Shown here one piece after another: positions 47,423 through 57,660 of a stretch of DNA of 64,000 nucleotides. The stretch's first letter is position 1. Every line of letters starts with the position of its first letter. A program made the translations under genes and the position numbers. The notes under the pieces were generated by a model that searched no databases, was not told the DNA's origin, and saw only the letters and a list, made by a program, of their open reading frames with translations. Source of the stretch: Chelydra serpentina (taxonomy: Eukaryota > Chordata > Testudines > Chelydridae); assembly GCA_037349315.1 (NCBI GenBank), contig JBAIAC010000001.1, positions 2,976,001 through 3,040,000 of the forward strand, written 5' to 3'.

Positions 47423-47536
47423 TACCTAAAGATTCTCAACCTTTTCCATATGGGGTCCTCCTCCCATGGGAAGGGCAGGATGCCTGTAACCTTCTGCAAT
47501 CCATTCACAATCCCCAGGCTGAGAAGCTCTGGTTGC
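47423..47536. mobile_element. hAT-type MITE relic
   Basis: The left end GATTCTCAACCTTTTCC and the right end CAGGCTGAGAAGCTCTGG are imperfect inverted repeats of the hAT MITE kind. No clear 8-bp duplication remains. Confidence 0.45.
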
Positions 47537-47816
47537 CAGGAATGGATTTCAGGATTTCTGAAATACCCACAGTTTGCTGCTGTTCTGGCAGCTCTATTAG
47601 AAGTGGATTCCTATCCAAGGTGATGGGCTTTTTGCATGTGAAAGCACTGCAGGGTCAGGCAATTTAGCTGAAAAGCTAGAACAGTCTGAGTTTCTCAGCC
47701 TAGTTCAAGGAAACAAGTCAGGAGTGGAATGATAAATAAAGCGGAGATTGTAGGACCAGTTTACACACAGATTTGAAATTTTTGTGAGGATAAGTACCTG
47801 AGGATACATCATTTAA

Positions 47817-48012
47817 GGCCTTATTTACACAGAAAAGTTGTACTCCTTTAAATATGCCAGTATAAATTAGGGATACAAACCCCTAGTGTGGACACCGTTA
47901 TACCAGTATATATGTGCTTATATTGGTATAGCTTATTCCCATATGGGAAGGGGAATAAACATACTGGTATAAGACATCTTTATACTGGTATAATTATATC
48001 CACACTGGAGTG
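47817..48012. mobile_element. Harbinger-like MITE, right end lost
   Basis: It begins GGCCTTATTTACACA after a TAA triplet (47814-47816). The interior carries inverted copies of the ATACCAGTATA/TATACTGGTAT kind (AGTGTGGACACCGTTATACC versus the inverted TATAATTATATCCACACT), forming a large hairpin at about 47894-48007. The expected right terminus is not visible, so the copy looks truncated. Confidence 0.5.
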
Positions 48013-48229
48013 TGTCTGTGCAGGGGGGAGGTCAGATCCATGTTTGGTGACAAGAGCAGTACAAATTGTCATCATGACAGCTTTACAATTGGACTGGATC
48101 TCCACTAAGGCTCCACCAGCAGAGGCTACCCAGGAAAGGCATGAAATCCATGCATCTCCTCCACCCTGAGCTGGTTCTTCCAATGTTGGCACCATGCTAT
48201 AGACTCACTGGCACAGCAGGTGTTAGTGA

Positions 48230-50114
48230 GTGGCTTGCCCCACTGAACTCTTACTCAAAGAGATAGGAGGGTCAGGGCAAAACTGGGAGGCAAGATCAAA
48301 TCAGTATCTTAGATGCCTGTATACAAATGCGAGAAGTATGGGTAATAAGCAGGAAGAAATGGGAGTGCTAATAAATAAATTCAACTATGACATAGTTGGC
48401 ATCACCGAAACTTGGTGGGATAATACACATGATTGGAATGTTGGTATGGATGGGTACAGCTTGCTCAGGAAGGACAGACAGGGGAAAAAGGGAGGAGGTG
48501 TTGCCTTATATATTAAAAATGTACACACTTGGACTGAGGTGGAGATGGACATAGGGGACGGACGTGTTGAGAGTCTCTGGGTTAGGCTAAAAGGGGTAAA
48601 AAACAAGGGTGATGTCATGCTAGGAGTCTACTACAGGCCACCTAACCAGGTGGAAGAGGTGAATGAGGCTTTTTTTAAACAACTAACAAAATCATCCAAA
48701 GCCCAAGATTTGGTGGTGATGGGGGACTTCAACTATCCAGATATATGTTGGGAAAATAACACGGCGGGGCACAGACTATCCAATAAGTTCTTGGACTGCA
48801 TTGCAGACAACTTTTTATTTCAGAAGGTTGAGAAAGCTACTAGGGGGGAAGCTGTTCTAGATTTGATTTTAACAAATAGGGAGGAACTCGTTGAGAACTT
48901 GAAAGTAGAAGGCAGCTTGGGCAAAAGTGATCATGAAATCCTAGAGTTCACAATTCTAAGGAAGGGTAGAAGGGAGTACAGCAAAATAGAGACAATGGAT
49001 TTCAGGAAAGCGGATTTTGGTAAGCTCAGAGAGCTGATAGGTAAGGTCCCATGGGAATCAAGACTGAGGGGAAAAACAACTGAGGAGAGCTGGCAGTATT
49101 TCAAAGGGACACTATTAAGGGCCCAAAAGCAAACTATTCCGCTGGGTAGGAAAGATAGAAAATGTGGCAAAAGACCACCTTGGCTTAACCACGAGATCTT
49201 GCAAGATCTAAAAAATAAAAAGGAGTCTCATAAAAAATGGAAACTAGGACAAATTACAAAGGATGAATATAGGCAAACAACACGGGAATGCAGGGGCAAG
49301 ATTAGAAAGGCAAAGGCACAAAATGAGCTCAAACTAGCTGCAGGAATAAAGGGAAACAAGAAAACTTTTTATCAATACATTAGAAGCAAGAGGAAGACCA
49401 AGGACAGGGTAGGCCCACTACTCAGTGAGGAGGGAGAAACAGTAACAGGAAACTTGGAAATGGCAGAGATGCTTAATGACTTCTTTGTTTCGGTCTTCAC
49501 CAAGAAGTCTGAGGGAATGCCTAACATAGTGAATGCAAATGGGAAGGGGGAATGTTTAGAAGATAAAATAAAAAAACAAGTTAAAAATCACTTAAATAAG
49601 TTAGATGCCTGCAAGTCACCAGGACCTGATGAAATGCATCCTAGAATTAGGATATACTTTTCTCAAGGAAAGTATATTTCTCAAAATACTCAAGGAGCTA
49701 ATAGAGGAGGTATCTGAGCCTCTAGCTATTATCTTTGGTAAATCATGGGAGACAGGAGAGATTCCAGAAGACTGGAAAAGGGCAAATATAGTGCCCATCT
49801 ATAAAAAGGGAAATAAAAACAACCCAGGAAACTACAGACCAGTTAGTTTAACTTCTGTGCCAGGGAAAATAATGGAGCAAGTAATTAAGGAAATCATCTG
49901 CAAACACTTGGAAGGTGGTAAGGTGATAGGGAATAACCAGCATGGATTTGTAAAGAACAAATCATGTCAAACCAATCTGATAGCTTTCTTTGATAGTATA
50001 ACGAGTCTTGTGGATAAGGGAGAAGCGGTGGATGTGGTATACCTAGACTTTAGTAAGGCATTTGATACGGTCTCACATGATATTCTTATTAATAAACTAG
50101 GGAAATACAACTTA
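48230..50114 (+). pseudogene. CR1 ORF2, endonuclease and first RT half
   Basis: The frame 48230-49717 encodes a full APE endonuclease: [21 protein letters not shown] (catalytic E), [23 protein letters not shown] (catalytic D/N), [11 protein letters not shown] and KSDHEILEF (catalytic H). The linker follows. A 40-bp insertion near 49647-49686 shifts the frame; the protein continues in the frame of 49605 with [48 protein letters not shown] and [14 protein letters not shown] (catalytic D). It stops at the Harbinger insertion. This is the most complete CR1 endonuclease in the window. Confidence 0.92.
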
Positions 50115-50492
50115 GGGTATGTCTACACTATGAGACTAGTTCGATTTTTCTTAAACCGAACTTGTGAAACTGATATTGCAAAGTCGATCGTGCGAATCCA
50201 CAGCAAGGACATTAAATCGAATTTGTGAGTCCACAGTAACGGGGCAAGCGTCGACATTGCAAGCGGTGCACTGTGGGTAGCTATCCCACAGTTCCCGCAG
50301 TCCCCGCTGCCCACTGGAATTCTGGGTGTAGCCCCAAGTGCCTTCTGGGGCCAAAAATGTGTCGAGGGTGGTTATAGATAAATGTCGTCGTCCAACCCAC
50401 ACTCCCGCCCTCCTTACGTGAAAGCGCCGGCGGGCAATTAATTCGCGCCCTTTTCCGGTGATTGACAGCTCGGACGCCACAGGACAGCGAGC

Positions 50493-51776
50493 ATGGAGCC
50501 CTCCACGATTATCGCTGCTGTTCTGTCCGTTGTCAACACCTTGCGCCTTATCGTGCACCTTTTCCAGAGGCAGATGCAGATAAATCGGGTGAGGAGGCAA
50601 CGGAAGCTCCGGGAGGACATGAACTCTGAGAGGGGCACAGACCTCTCGCAAAGCACGGGTCCCCGGCCCGTAGACATCATGGTGGCAATGGGGCACGTTG
50701 ATCCTGTGGAACGGCGATTCTGGGCAAGGGAAACAAGCACTGACTGGTGGGACCGCATAGTGCTGCAGGTCTGGGATGAATCCCAGTGGCTGCGAAACTT
50801 TTGGATGCGTAAGGGCACTTTCCTGGAACTTTGTGAGTTGCTGTCCCCTGCCCTGAAGCGCAAAGACACCCAGATGTGAGCTGCCCTGACTATCCAGAAG
50901 CGAGTGGCCATAGCCCTGTGGAAGCTTGCAACTCCTGACAGCTACCGGTCAGTCGCGAATCAATTTGGAGTGGGCAAGTCTACCGTGGGGGTTGCTGTGA
51001 TGCAGGTAGCCCATGCAATCGTTGACCTGCTGCTCTCAAAGGTAGTGACCCTTGAAGACGTGCAGGTGATCATAGATGGCTTTTCCGCTATGGGATTCCC
51101 AAACTGCGGCGGGGCTATTGATGGGACACACATCCCTATCCTGGGACCGGACCACCAGGGCAGCCAGTACATTAACCGAAAGGGCTATTTTTCTATGGTG
51201 CTGCAAGCACTAGTGGACCATAAAGGACGTTTTACCAACATCAACGTCGGATGGCCGGGCAAGGTTCATGATGCTAGTGTTTTCAAAAACTCTGGTCTCT
51301 TTAGACGGCTGCAGGAGGGTGTTTATTTCCCGGACCACAAAATAACTGTTGGGGATGTGGAGATGCCTATAGTGATCCTCGGGGACCCAGCCTACCCGCT
51401 AATGCCCTGGCTCATGAAGCCATACACAGGAGCCCTGGACACTGAAAAGGAGCTCTTCAACTACCGGCTGAGCAAGTGCAGAATGGTGGTGGAGTGTGCT
51501 TTTGGCCGTCTGAAGGGGAGATGGAGAAGCTTACTTACTCGCTCCGATCTCAGCCAAACAAATATCCCCATTGTGATTGCAGCGTGCTGTGTGCTCCACA
51601 ATCTCTGTGAGAGCAAGGGGGAGACGTTTATGGCGGGGTGGGAGGTTGAGGCAAATCGCCTGGCTGCTGATTACGCACAGCCGGACACCCGGGCGATTAG
51701 AAGATCCCAGTGGGACGCGCTGCGCATCCAGGAAGCTTTGAAAGCTAGCTTCCAGAGCGAGCAGGGTAACCAGTGA
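50493..51776 (+). pseudogene. Harbinger DDE transposase, one premature stop
   Basis: From ATG 50493 the frame is open to TGA 51774-51776 except for a TGA at 50877-50879 (codon 129), where a CGA to TGA change is likely. The product would be about 427 residues, normal for HARBI1-like transposases. An HTH region (SVANQFGVGKSTVG) lies near residue 155. The catalytic triad is visible: GAIDGTHI (D210), ILGDPAYPL (D298) and VECAFGRLK (E334), numbering the stop as a residue. The AATAAA at 51896-51901 is a probable polyadenylation signal. The enzyme would cut and paste the element at TWA targets. Confidence 0.92.
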
Positions 51777-51895
51777 CTGTTACACTTGTTTAAACAGAAG
51801 CTGAACCTGCCCCCGTTTCTTTACCCAGTTTCTGTTGCCTATCCTCTCCAATTACCAACCCCCTTCCCCCCCTTCATTCAATGCTTTAAAAGTAT

Positions 51896-51901
51896 AATAA
51901 A
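51896..51901 (+). terminator. Polyadenylation signal of the transposase gene
   Basis: AATAAA about 120 bp after the transposase stop codon. On the other strand, AATAAA at 52463-52468 (read as TTTATT on +) lies about 275 bp after the accessory gene stop, giving two convergent ends. Confidence 0.6.
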
Positions 51902-53368
51902 GGAAACATTGTTTATTAAAACCGTCTTTAATAATGATTTCTCGGTTAAGGGTTTAACCTGGGACGCATACTGCGGTTGGGGAGCGGGTGGAGTGTTGGA
52001 AAGGACACTTCCAAACTCGGGGAATGACCGGCTCCTGCTCCCAGAGCAGTCCGCAGTGCTGGACTGCTTGTTTCAAGGGAGCCTGTAACCCCGCCTATTC
52101 ACAACTGTGTGTGGTGGGGCCTGTGAGACTTTTTGGCCGTGGATTGCAGCCACAGATCCCCTGCTGCATGGATCTGTCATGCAGGCTATCACAGGCAGCA
52201 AAAGATCTGCAGCCGCCCTCCCCCACCAGAAAGTCACAGACCCCACCCCCCCGGATAGAGAACATGAAAAACCCCTCCCAGAATGACAAGTGTGCCTAGT
52301 GCATGCAATGTGAGTGTGACTTTCTGTTGAACCTTTCCCCCTGTCTGTACCCTGGTTCAGGCGCCTGTCGTCTCAAATTACAAACCCCCTTACCCCCTCC
52401 CCCAAAACCAAACCGTCCTGTGAAAGAAAGTCAGGGAAACAGCACTGTACAAAACAAACATTTTTATTAAGGGGAGCATAGTTTTGAGATGAAACCTGGG
52501 CAGGGAACTGTTGTGGGGTGCGGTTGGAGGGAAGGAAAGGACCCATCTAAAGTTTTGGGAATGAGAGCCTTCTGCTACAGGAGCAGTCTGCAGGGGTGGA
52601 GTGATTATTTCCATGGCCCCTGCCTCCCCTCGTTCTAGTGACTTTGGGTGAGGGGGGGATTGGACTTTGTGGCGGGGGAGGGCAGTTGGAAATAACATAT
52701 AGAGGTGCTCTTTCCTCCTGTCTCCTGTCCTGGAGAACGTCTACCAGGCGCCGGAGCGTGTCAGTTTGCTCCTAATTAGTCCCAGCAGCGTTTGAGTCGC
52801 CTGCTGGTCTTCCTGCTGCCACCTGTCCTCGCGAGCTTCAGCCCTCTGCTCCCGTTCGCTGACTGCTCGCTCGGACCTTGAGACGGCCTCTCTCCGCTGT
52901 GCCACCTCCTTTCGGGAACAGACCATCAATTCTGAGAACATGTCATCCCGGGTTCTCTTTTTGCGCTGCCTGATCAGCGCAAGCCTCTGGGAGGGTGATC
53001 CACGGGTAGGGCGGGAGACACTCGCAGCTGTGGGATGGGAGAAAGGGAGTGAATTCCTCAGAAAGATACTTTTTCCCGAACAATGCCTATACTCTTTCCC
53101 TGTGAATAAGACCAAGCACAGTACCTATCACATGTGCACTTACTACAAGGTCGAATATTATGTCTTTATCCTGAGTGCCTGGGGTCCCGGTGTACAGATC
53201 CCACAAGCGGTGCTGGACACTGGAAATCGGCTCTCTGGAGACCATGGTAAGCCGTTGCCTTTGGACTGCTGAGAGCTTACTTCACAGCAGTGCTCTACTC
53301 CCATGTTTCAAGCACAGTTCCTGGCGGTGGCCAGTTCCTGCTGCTGCCAAAACCGCTCATCTACAGCG

Positions 53369-53599
53369 GCTTGCCAACCCTTTCCCCCCCTCCGCGTGGC
53401 CGGTCCCGGGAACTGTACGTGCCCGCGAACCGCTCTGTTTGAACGGCTCGCCTACCCTTTCCCCCCCTCCGCGTGGCCGGCCCCGGGAACTGTACGTGCC
53501 CGCGAACCGCTCTGTTTGAACGGCTCGCCTACCCTTTCCCCCCCTCTGCGTGGCCGGTCCCGGGAACTGTACGTGCCCGTGAACCGCTAAGTTTCAATG
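53369..53599. repeat. 77-bp tandem repeat, three copies
   Basis: Units start at 53369, 53446 and 53523, each of 77 bp, with few differences between copies. Each contains CCGCGTGGCCGG (or TGCGTGGCCGG), CGGGAACTGTACGTGCCCG and GAACCGCT. The array lies within the intron of the Harbinger accessory gene. Confidence 0.93.
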
Positions 53600-53715
53600 G
53601 TTAGCCTCCCAGCTCCCGCCCCCCCGTGTGGATGGAAACCATCGGGTGTCGTTCTTTAAAGGGAAAATGAAGAAGTCACTATACTAAAAAAACCACTCAT
53701 TCAAACCAGGGCACC

Positions 53716-54006
53716 ATGACTGATATCACTCTGATGAGGATTACGGAGACAGAGAAAGACCGCATGCTGCGTCAATGCCAGCAAACCCTGGGGCCGTATG
53801 CAGCCATGCTATGCAAGGCAATGATACCAGAGTACCTGCAGCTTGCATGGCGCGGGAAAGTATCCTACCATGGAGGAGACAATAAGGCCGCTCTCCCTGG
53901 GAACCTGATGCAAAAGCTTTCACTGTACCTCCAGGAGAGCTTCGCGGAGATCTCCGATGGGGATTTCTCCTCTATCCCCATACATATTGACAGACTTTTC
54001 GAGTAG
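53716..54006 (+). CDS. Small ORF antisense in the accessory-gene intron
   Basis: A 96-codon frame with start ATG 53716 and stop TAG, of balanced composition (TEKDRMLRQCQQTLGPYAAM, YLQLAWRGKVSYHGGDNK, KLSLYLQESFAEI). It reads like a helical small protein, not a low-complexity translation. It lies on the strand opposite to the accessory gene, inside the intron. I do not recognise the family. It could be a captured host fragment, a third Harbinger gene, or chance. Confidence 0.4.
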   Translation: MTDITLMRITETEKDRMLRQCQQTLGPYAAMLCKAMIPEYLQLAWRGKVSYHGGDNKAALPGNLMQKLSLYLQESFAEISDGDFSSIPIHIDRLFE

Positions 54007-54550
54007 TTGCACTGGAAACGACTCAAAACTGAAGCGCCTATGGCCAATTAAGCAATACAAACACATTGCTAACACACCATGCCTATTCTATTCCAAATAA
54101 ATGTTTAAAACACTGACCTGCTGATCCTTCGCCTGGTTCCTGGTCAGGGATGCTGCCTTGGGAGGGTTTGTAGGGGATCTCAGTGAGGGTGATGAACAGA
54201 TCCTGGCTGTCGGGGAAATCAGCGGTGAAAGCGCTGTCGACTGCCTCGTCCTCCTCCTCTCCTTCCTCTTCTTCACCATCCGCAAAAACTTCAGACGACG
54301 TGGCCGTAGATAAGACCCCGTCGTCGGAGTCCACGGACACTGGTGGGGTAGTGGTGGCAGCACCACCGAGCATAGCATGCAGTGCCTCGTAAAAACGGCA
54401 TGTGTGTGGCTGCGATCCGGAGTGTCCGTTGGACTCTTTGGTCTTCTGGTACGCCTGTCGCAGCTCCTTGATTTTCACGCGGCACTGCGTTGCATCCCGG
54501 CTGTATCCTCTCTCCGTCATAGCCTTGGATATTTTTTCAGAAATTTTTGC

Positions 54551-54620
54551 ATTCCGTCTTTTGGATTGGAGATCAGATAGGACGGATTCCGTCTTTTGGA
54601 TCGGAGTTCGGATAGGACGG
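54551..54620. repeat. 35-bp tandem duplication in the Myb-like exon
   Basis: ATTCCGTCTTTTGGATTGG (from 54551) and ATTCCGTCTTTTGGATCGG (from 54586) start two 35-bp units. A further partial copy of the GGATAGGAC part follows to about 54635. Thirty-five is not a multiple of three, and the offset of the two exon 1 frames (290 nt, i.e. 2 mod 3) is what one extra unit would cause. Confidence 0.88.
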
Positions 54621-55120
54621 AGCTCGGATAGGACACAGCGATCAGATCCAAAACTTCCCGATCAGTCCATGCTGGAGCCCTCTTTCTATTCTGGGATTGC
54701 ATGGTAACCTCTGCTGGAGAGCTCTGCATTGTTGTCACTGCTGCTGAGCTGGCCACGAAGTCCAAACAGGAAATGAGATTCAAACTGGCCAGACAGGAAA
54801 AGAAATTCAAATTTTCCCGGGGCTTTTACTGAGTGGCAGGTCAGAGCATCCGAGTACGGATTGCTGTCCTGAGCGTCCACTGAGTGGTGCACTGTGGGAT
54901 AGCTCCCGAAGCTATTAGCGTCGAATTCCGTCCACAGTAACATGAATTCGACATGGCCATGTCGAATTTAGCACTACTCCCCTCGTTGGGGAGGAGTACA
55001 GAAATCGAATTACAGAGCCATTTATGTTGAAATAAATAGCTTCCTAATGTGGACGGGTGCAGGGTAAAATCGAGTTAACGCTGCTAAATTCGACAAAGTC
55101 CTAGTGTAGACCAGGCCTGA

Positions 55121-56115
55121 GATGGGGCTACTATAAGGTGGGTGCACAACTGGCTGGATAACCGTACTCAGAGAGTAGTTATTAATGGTTCCCAATCCTG
55201 CTGGAAAGGTATAATGAGTGGGGTTCCGCAAGGGTCTGTTTTAGGACCGGCTCTGTTCAATATCTTCATCAATGATTTGGATATTGGCATAGAAAGAATG
55301 CTTATTAAGTTTGCAGGTGATACCAAACTGGGAGGGATTGGAACTGCTTTGGAGGATAGGGTCATAATTCAAAATGATCTGGACAAATTGGAGAAATGGT
55401 CAGAGGTAAACAGGATGAAGTTTAATAAGGACAAATGCTAAGTGCTCCACTTAGTTAGGAACAATCCGTTTCACACATACAGAATGGGAGGAGACTGTCT
55501 AGGAAGGAGTACGGCAGAAAGGGATCTAGGGGTTATACTGGACCACAAGCTAAATATGAGTCAACAGTGTGATGCTGTTGCAAAAAAAGCAAACATGATT
55601 GTGGGCTGCATTAACAGGTGTGTGTGGTGAGCAAGACATGAGAAGTCATTCTTCCGCTCTACTCTGCGCTGGTTAGGCCTCAACTGGAGTATTGTGTCCA
55701 GTTCTGGGCACCGCATTTCAAGAAAGATGTGGAGAAATTGGAGAGGGTCCAGAGAAGAGCAACAAAAATGATTAAGGGTCTAGAGAACATGACCTATGAA
55801 GGAAGGCTGAAGGAATTGGGTTTGTTTAGTTTGGAAAAGAGAAGACTGAGAGGGGACATGATAGCGGTCTTCAGGTATCTAAAAGGATGTCATAAGGAGG
55901 AGGGAGAAAACTTGTTCATCTTAGCATCTGAGGATAGAACAAAAAGCAATGGGCTTAAACTGCAGCAAGGGAGGTTTAGGTTGGACATTAGGAAAAAGTT
56001 CCTAACTGTCAGGGTGGTTAAACACTGGAATAAACTGCCCAGGGAGGTTGTGGAATCTCCATCTCTGGAGATATTTAAGAGTAGGTTAGATAAATGTCTA
56101 TCAGGGATGGTCTAG
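55121..56115 (+). pseudogene. CR1 ORF2, second RT half and C-terminus
   Basis: Continuing after the Harbinger, the frame 55142-55441 shows [35 protein letters not shown] and FAGDTKLGG, in which the usual catalytic FADD has become FAGD. A TAA at 55439-55441 interrupts the NKDKC segment. Further pieces follow at 55442-55630 ([21 protein letters not shown]) and 55729-56115 ([39 protein letters not shown]), separated by a stop and a small shift. Loss of a catalytic Asp would inactivate the enzyme even without the stops. Confidence 0.9.
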
Positions 56116-56195
56116 ACAGTAATTGGTCCTGCCATGAGGGCAGGGGGCTGGACTCGATGACCTCTCGAGGTCCCTTCCAGCCCTAGAATCTATGA

Positions 56196-57093
56196 ATCCT
56201 AACAGATTTACAGGCTCCAGGGGCATAGAAACTGGGTTCCACCTGAGCAAACCGAGCCCTTTGGCTGTTGGAAAGATGGCTGAAGGGACCATGAAACACC
56301 TTATGGAACTTTGCTTTAAATGTCATAACATATGGAAATTTGTCTGCAAAAAAGTGAGAAATATTTAAGAAACAGTTGGAAAGACTGTCATTGAAATTTA
56401 TCCTGGTTATGTCTAAACATGAAAAAGGACAACAAAAACCAATGGAAACTTAAGAAAAATGTAAAGAGTTGGATGTGCAATAAGCAGGAGGCTTTTTTTA
56501 AGTATAAACAATCTGGTGAGGAGGAAGAAAGGCAGAGCTATAAAAATAAGCCAAAGCAAGAAAAAATAATGAGAGGATTAAAAAAAATACTGAATGTCAA
56601 TTTGCAGAGAATTTCTCATCTAGGAATATGGGATTCTTTAAATGTAATATTTGAACGCAGAATCCTAAAAGAATATTTCTCTTCTGAAATGTTATGATAA
56701 GGAACGGAATGGAGATGACAGATTGTCTACATAAGTGATGAAGACAACAGAGCTGTAAAACAGACTTTTTCCTAAGGGTTCCTTTGGCCGTTCAGAGGAC
56801 TAGATCATGTTATGGATGGTGTGAACTGCCTTAGGAGGAACTTGGGGAGACATGTGCCACAGGACACAAAATCCCTACCTGACTCCCTCCGACTCCATAT
56901 CTGGGAGATGGTGGCACCCTGTACACTTGGCTAGTTCTTCAGTGATGAGGGGAGGGAGAAATATAGCCCTGTAGCATACATACCAATTTGTGCTGGGGGG
57001 TGGTCCCCCCCTGGCTCCACCCCAGGCCTTGCCCCCACTCCACCCCTTCCCCCAAGGCCTTACCCCTGCCCCTGCTGTTCCTCGCCTCTTCCC
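56196..57093. other. No gene; short unassigned ORF
   Basis: After the CR1 3' end there is AT-rich sequence. A 92-codon frame at 56419-56697 is Lys- and Glu-rich (SGEEEERQSYKNKPKQEK) and unrecognised. The right side (56985-57070) turns C-rich and resembles a GC-rich dispersed repeat. Confidence 0.4.
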
Positions 57094-57660
57094 ACCTGTG
57101 ACAAAGTTCCTCCTCTACCTCGGTGGGTCCTGCGCTTATTGGCGGATTCTGCTTGCCTCAGAGATCTTCCCCTCTAGTAGAATCCACAGTCCAGGTTAAC
57201 TCCTCCTGTGTCTGATCAGGAGTTGGGAGTTTTGGGGGGAACCTGGGCCCACCCTCTACTCCGGGTTCCAGCCCAGGGCCCTGTGGATTGCAGCTATTTA
57301 GAGTGCCTCCTGGAACAACTGCACGACAGTTACAACTCCCTGGGCTACTTCCCCATGGACTCCTCCCAACACCTTCTTTATCCTCACCACAGGATCTTCC
57401 AGCAGTACGCCCTCTTACTCTCAGCTCCTAGTGCCTCTTGCTCCCAGCTCCTCACACACAACCTCCTTCCACAGCTCCTGACATGCGCACCTCACTGACT
57501 CACTGGGAGGCTTTTGACTAGTTTCAGCCAGCCCCTGATTGGCTGCAGGTGTCTCAATCAACCTCCCTGCCTTCTGGAAAGTTCTTAATTGGCCCCAGGT
57601 GTCTTGATTAACCTGGAGCAACTGCCATAAGGTATCAGGGATTTGTTTAGCCTGGGGCTA
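57094..57660. repeat. Dispersed repeat beginning TGTGACAAAG
   Basis: Starting TGTGACAAAGTTCCTCCTCT, this looks like a sequence that I remember as repeated in turtle DNA. It could be the 5' end of the Tx1-type LINE or a separate element (for example an LTR) next to it. The sequence alone does not decide this. Confidence 0.4.

Larger units (their letters stand above)
52741..54729 (-). pseudogene. Harbinger Myb/SANT-like accessory protein, two exons
   Basis: Exon 1 (54118-54729) begins at an internal Met in the frame that also starts at 54810. It carries the Myb/SANT-like domain: KRAPAWTDREVLDLIAV, VLSELRSKRRN, and after a frameshift MTERGYSRDATQCRVKIKEL. An acidic tract (EEEEGEEEDEAVDSA) and FPDSQDLFITLTEIPYKP follow. 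A GT donor at 54117-54116 (CAG|GTCAGTG on the - strand) and an AG acceptor at 53029-53028 after a pyrimidine-rich tract (TTTCTCCCATCCCACAG) define a 1090-bp intron; the frame is kept. Exon 2 (52741-53027) encodes RQRKKRTRDDMFSEL and a charged, coiled-coil-like tail (SEREQRAEAREDRWQQEDQQ). A 35-bp tandem duplication at 54551-54620 breaks exon 1. Confidence 0.85.
50115..55117 (+). mobile_element. PIF/Harbinger transposon, two genes
   Basis: A 5003-bp element starts GGGTATGTCTACACT and ends with the inverted AGTGTAGACCAGGCC. It is flanked by TTA (50112-50114) and TGA (55118-55120), a 3-bp duplication with one change. It encodes a DDE transposase on the + strand and a Myb/SANT-like accessory protein on the - strand, in convergent arrangement. 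PIF/Harbinger elements typically need both: the accessory protein helps import and DNA binding. Both genes carry single disabling mutations here. The ends contain TTCGA-rich subterminal repeats (for example TTCGATTTTTC near 50139 and GAATTCGACATGGCC near 54943). Confidence 0.93.
48235..56195 (+). mobile_element. CR1 LINE split by a Harbinger transposon
   Basis: A near-complete CR1 ORF2 runs at 48235-50114 and resumes at 55121-56115, with the 3' end (GACCTCTCGAGGTCCC) near 56160-56195. The Harbinger element at 50115-55117 lies between. The reverse transcriptase reads across the junction when it and one target triplet are removed. Several later mutations break the ORF. It belongs to a different CR1 subfamily from the copy at 42450-44868: the 3' ends and several residues differ. 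Confidence 0.92.

Noticed and set aside
53303..53590. Repetitive + strand frames across the 77-bp array
   Set aside because: Translation simply mirrors the tandem repeat; 77 is not a multiple of three, so no conserved repeat protein results.
56419..56697. 92-codon Lys/Glu-rich frame
   Set aside because: The A-rich strand yields Lys-rich translation by chance; no motif, no partner and no element structure around it.
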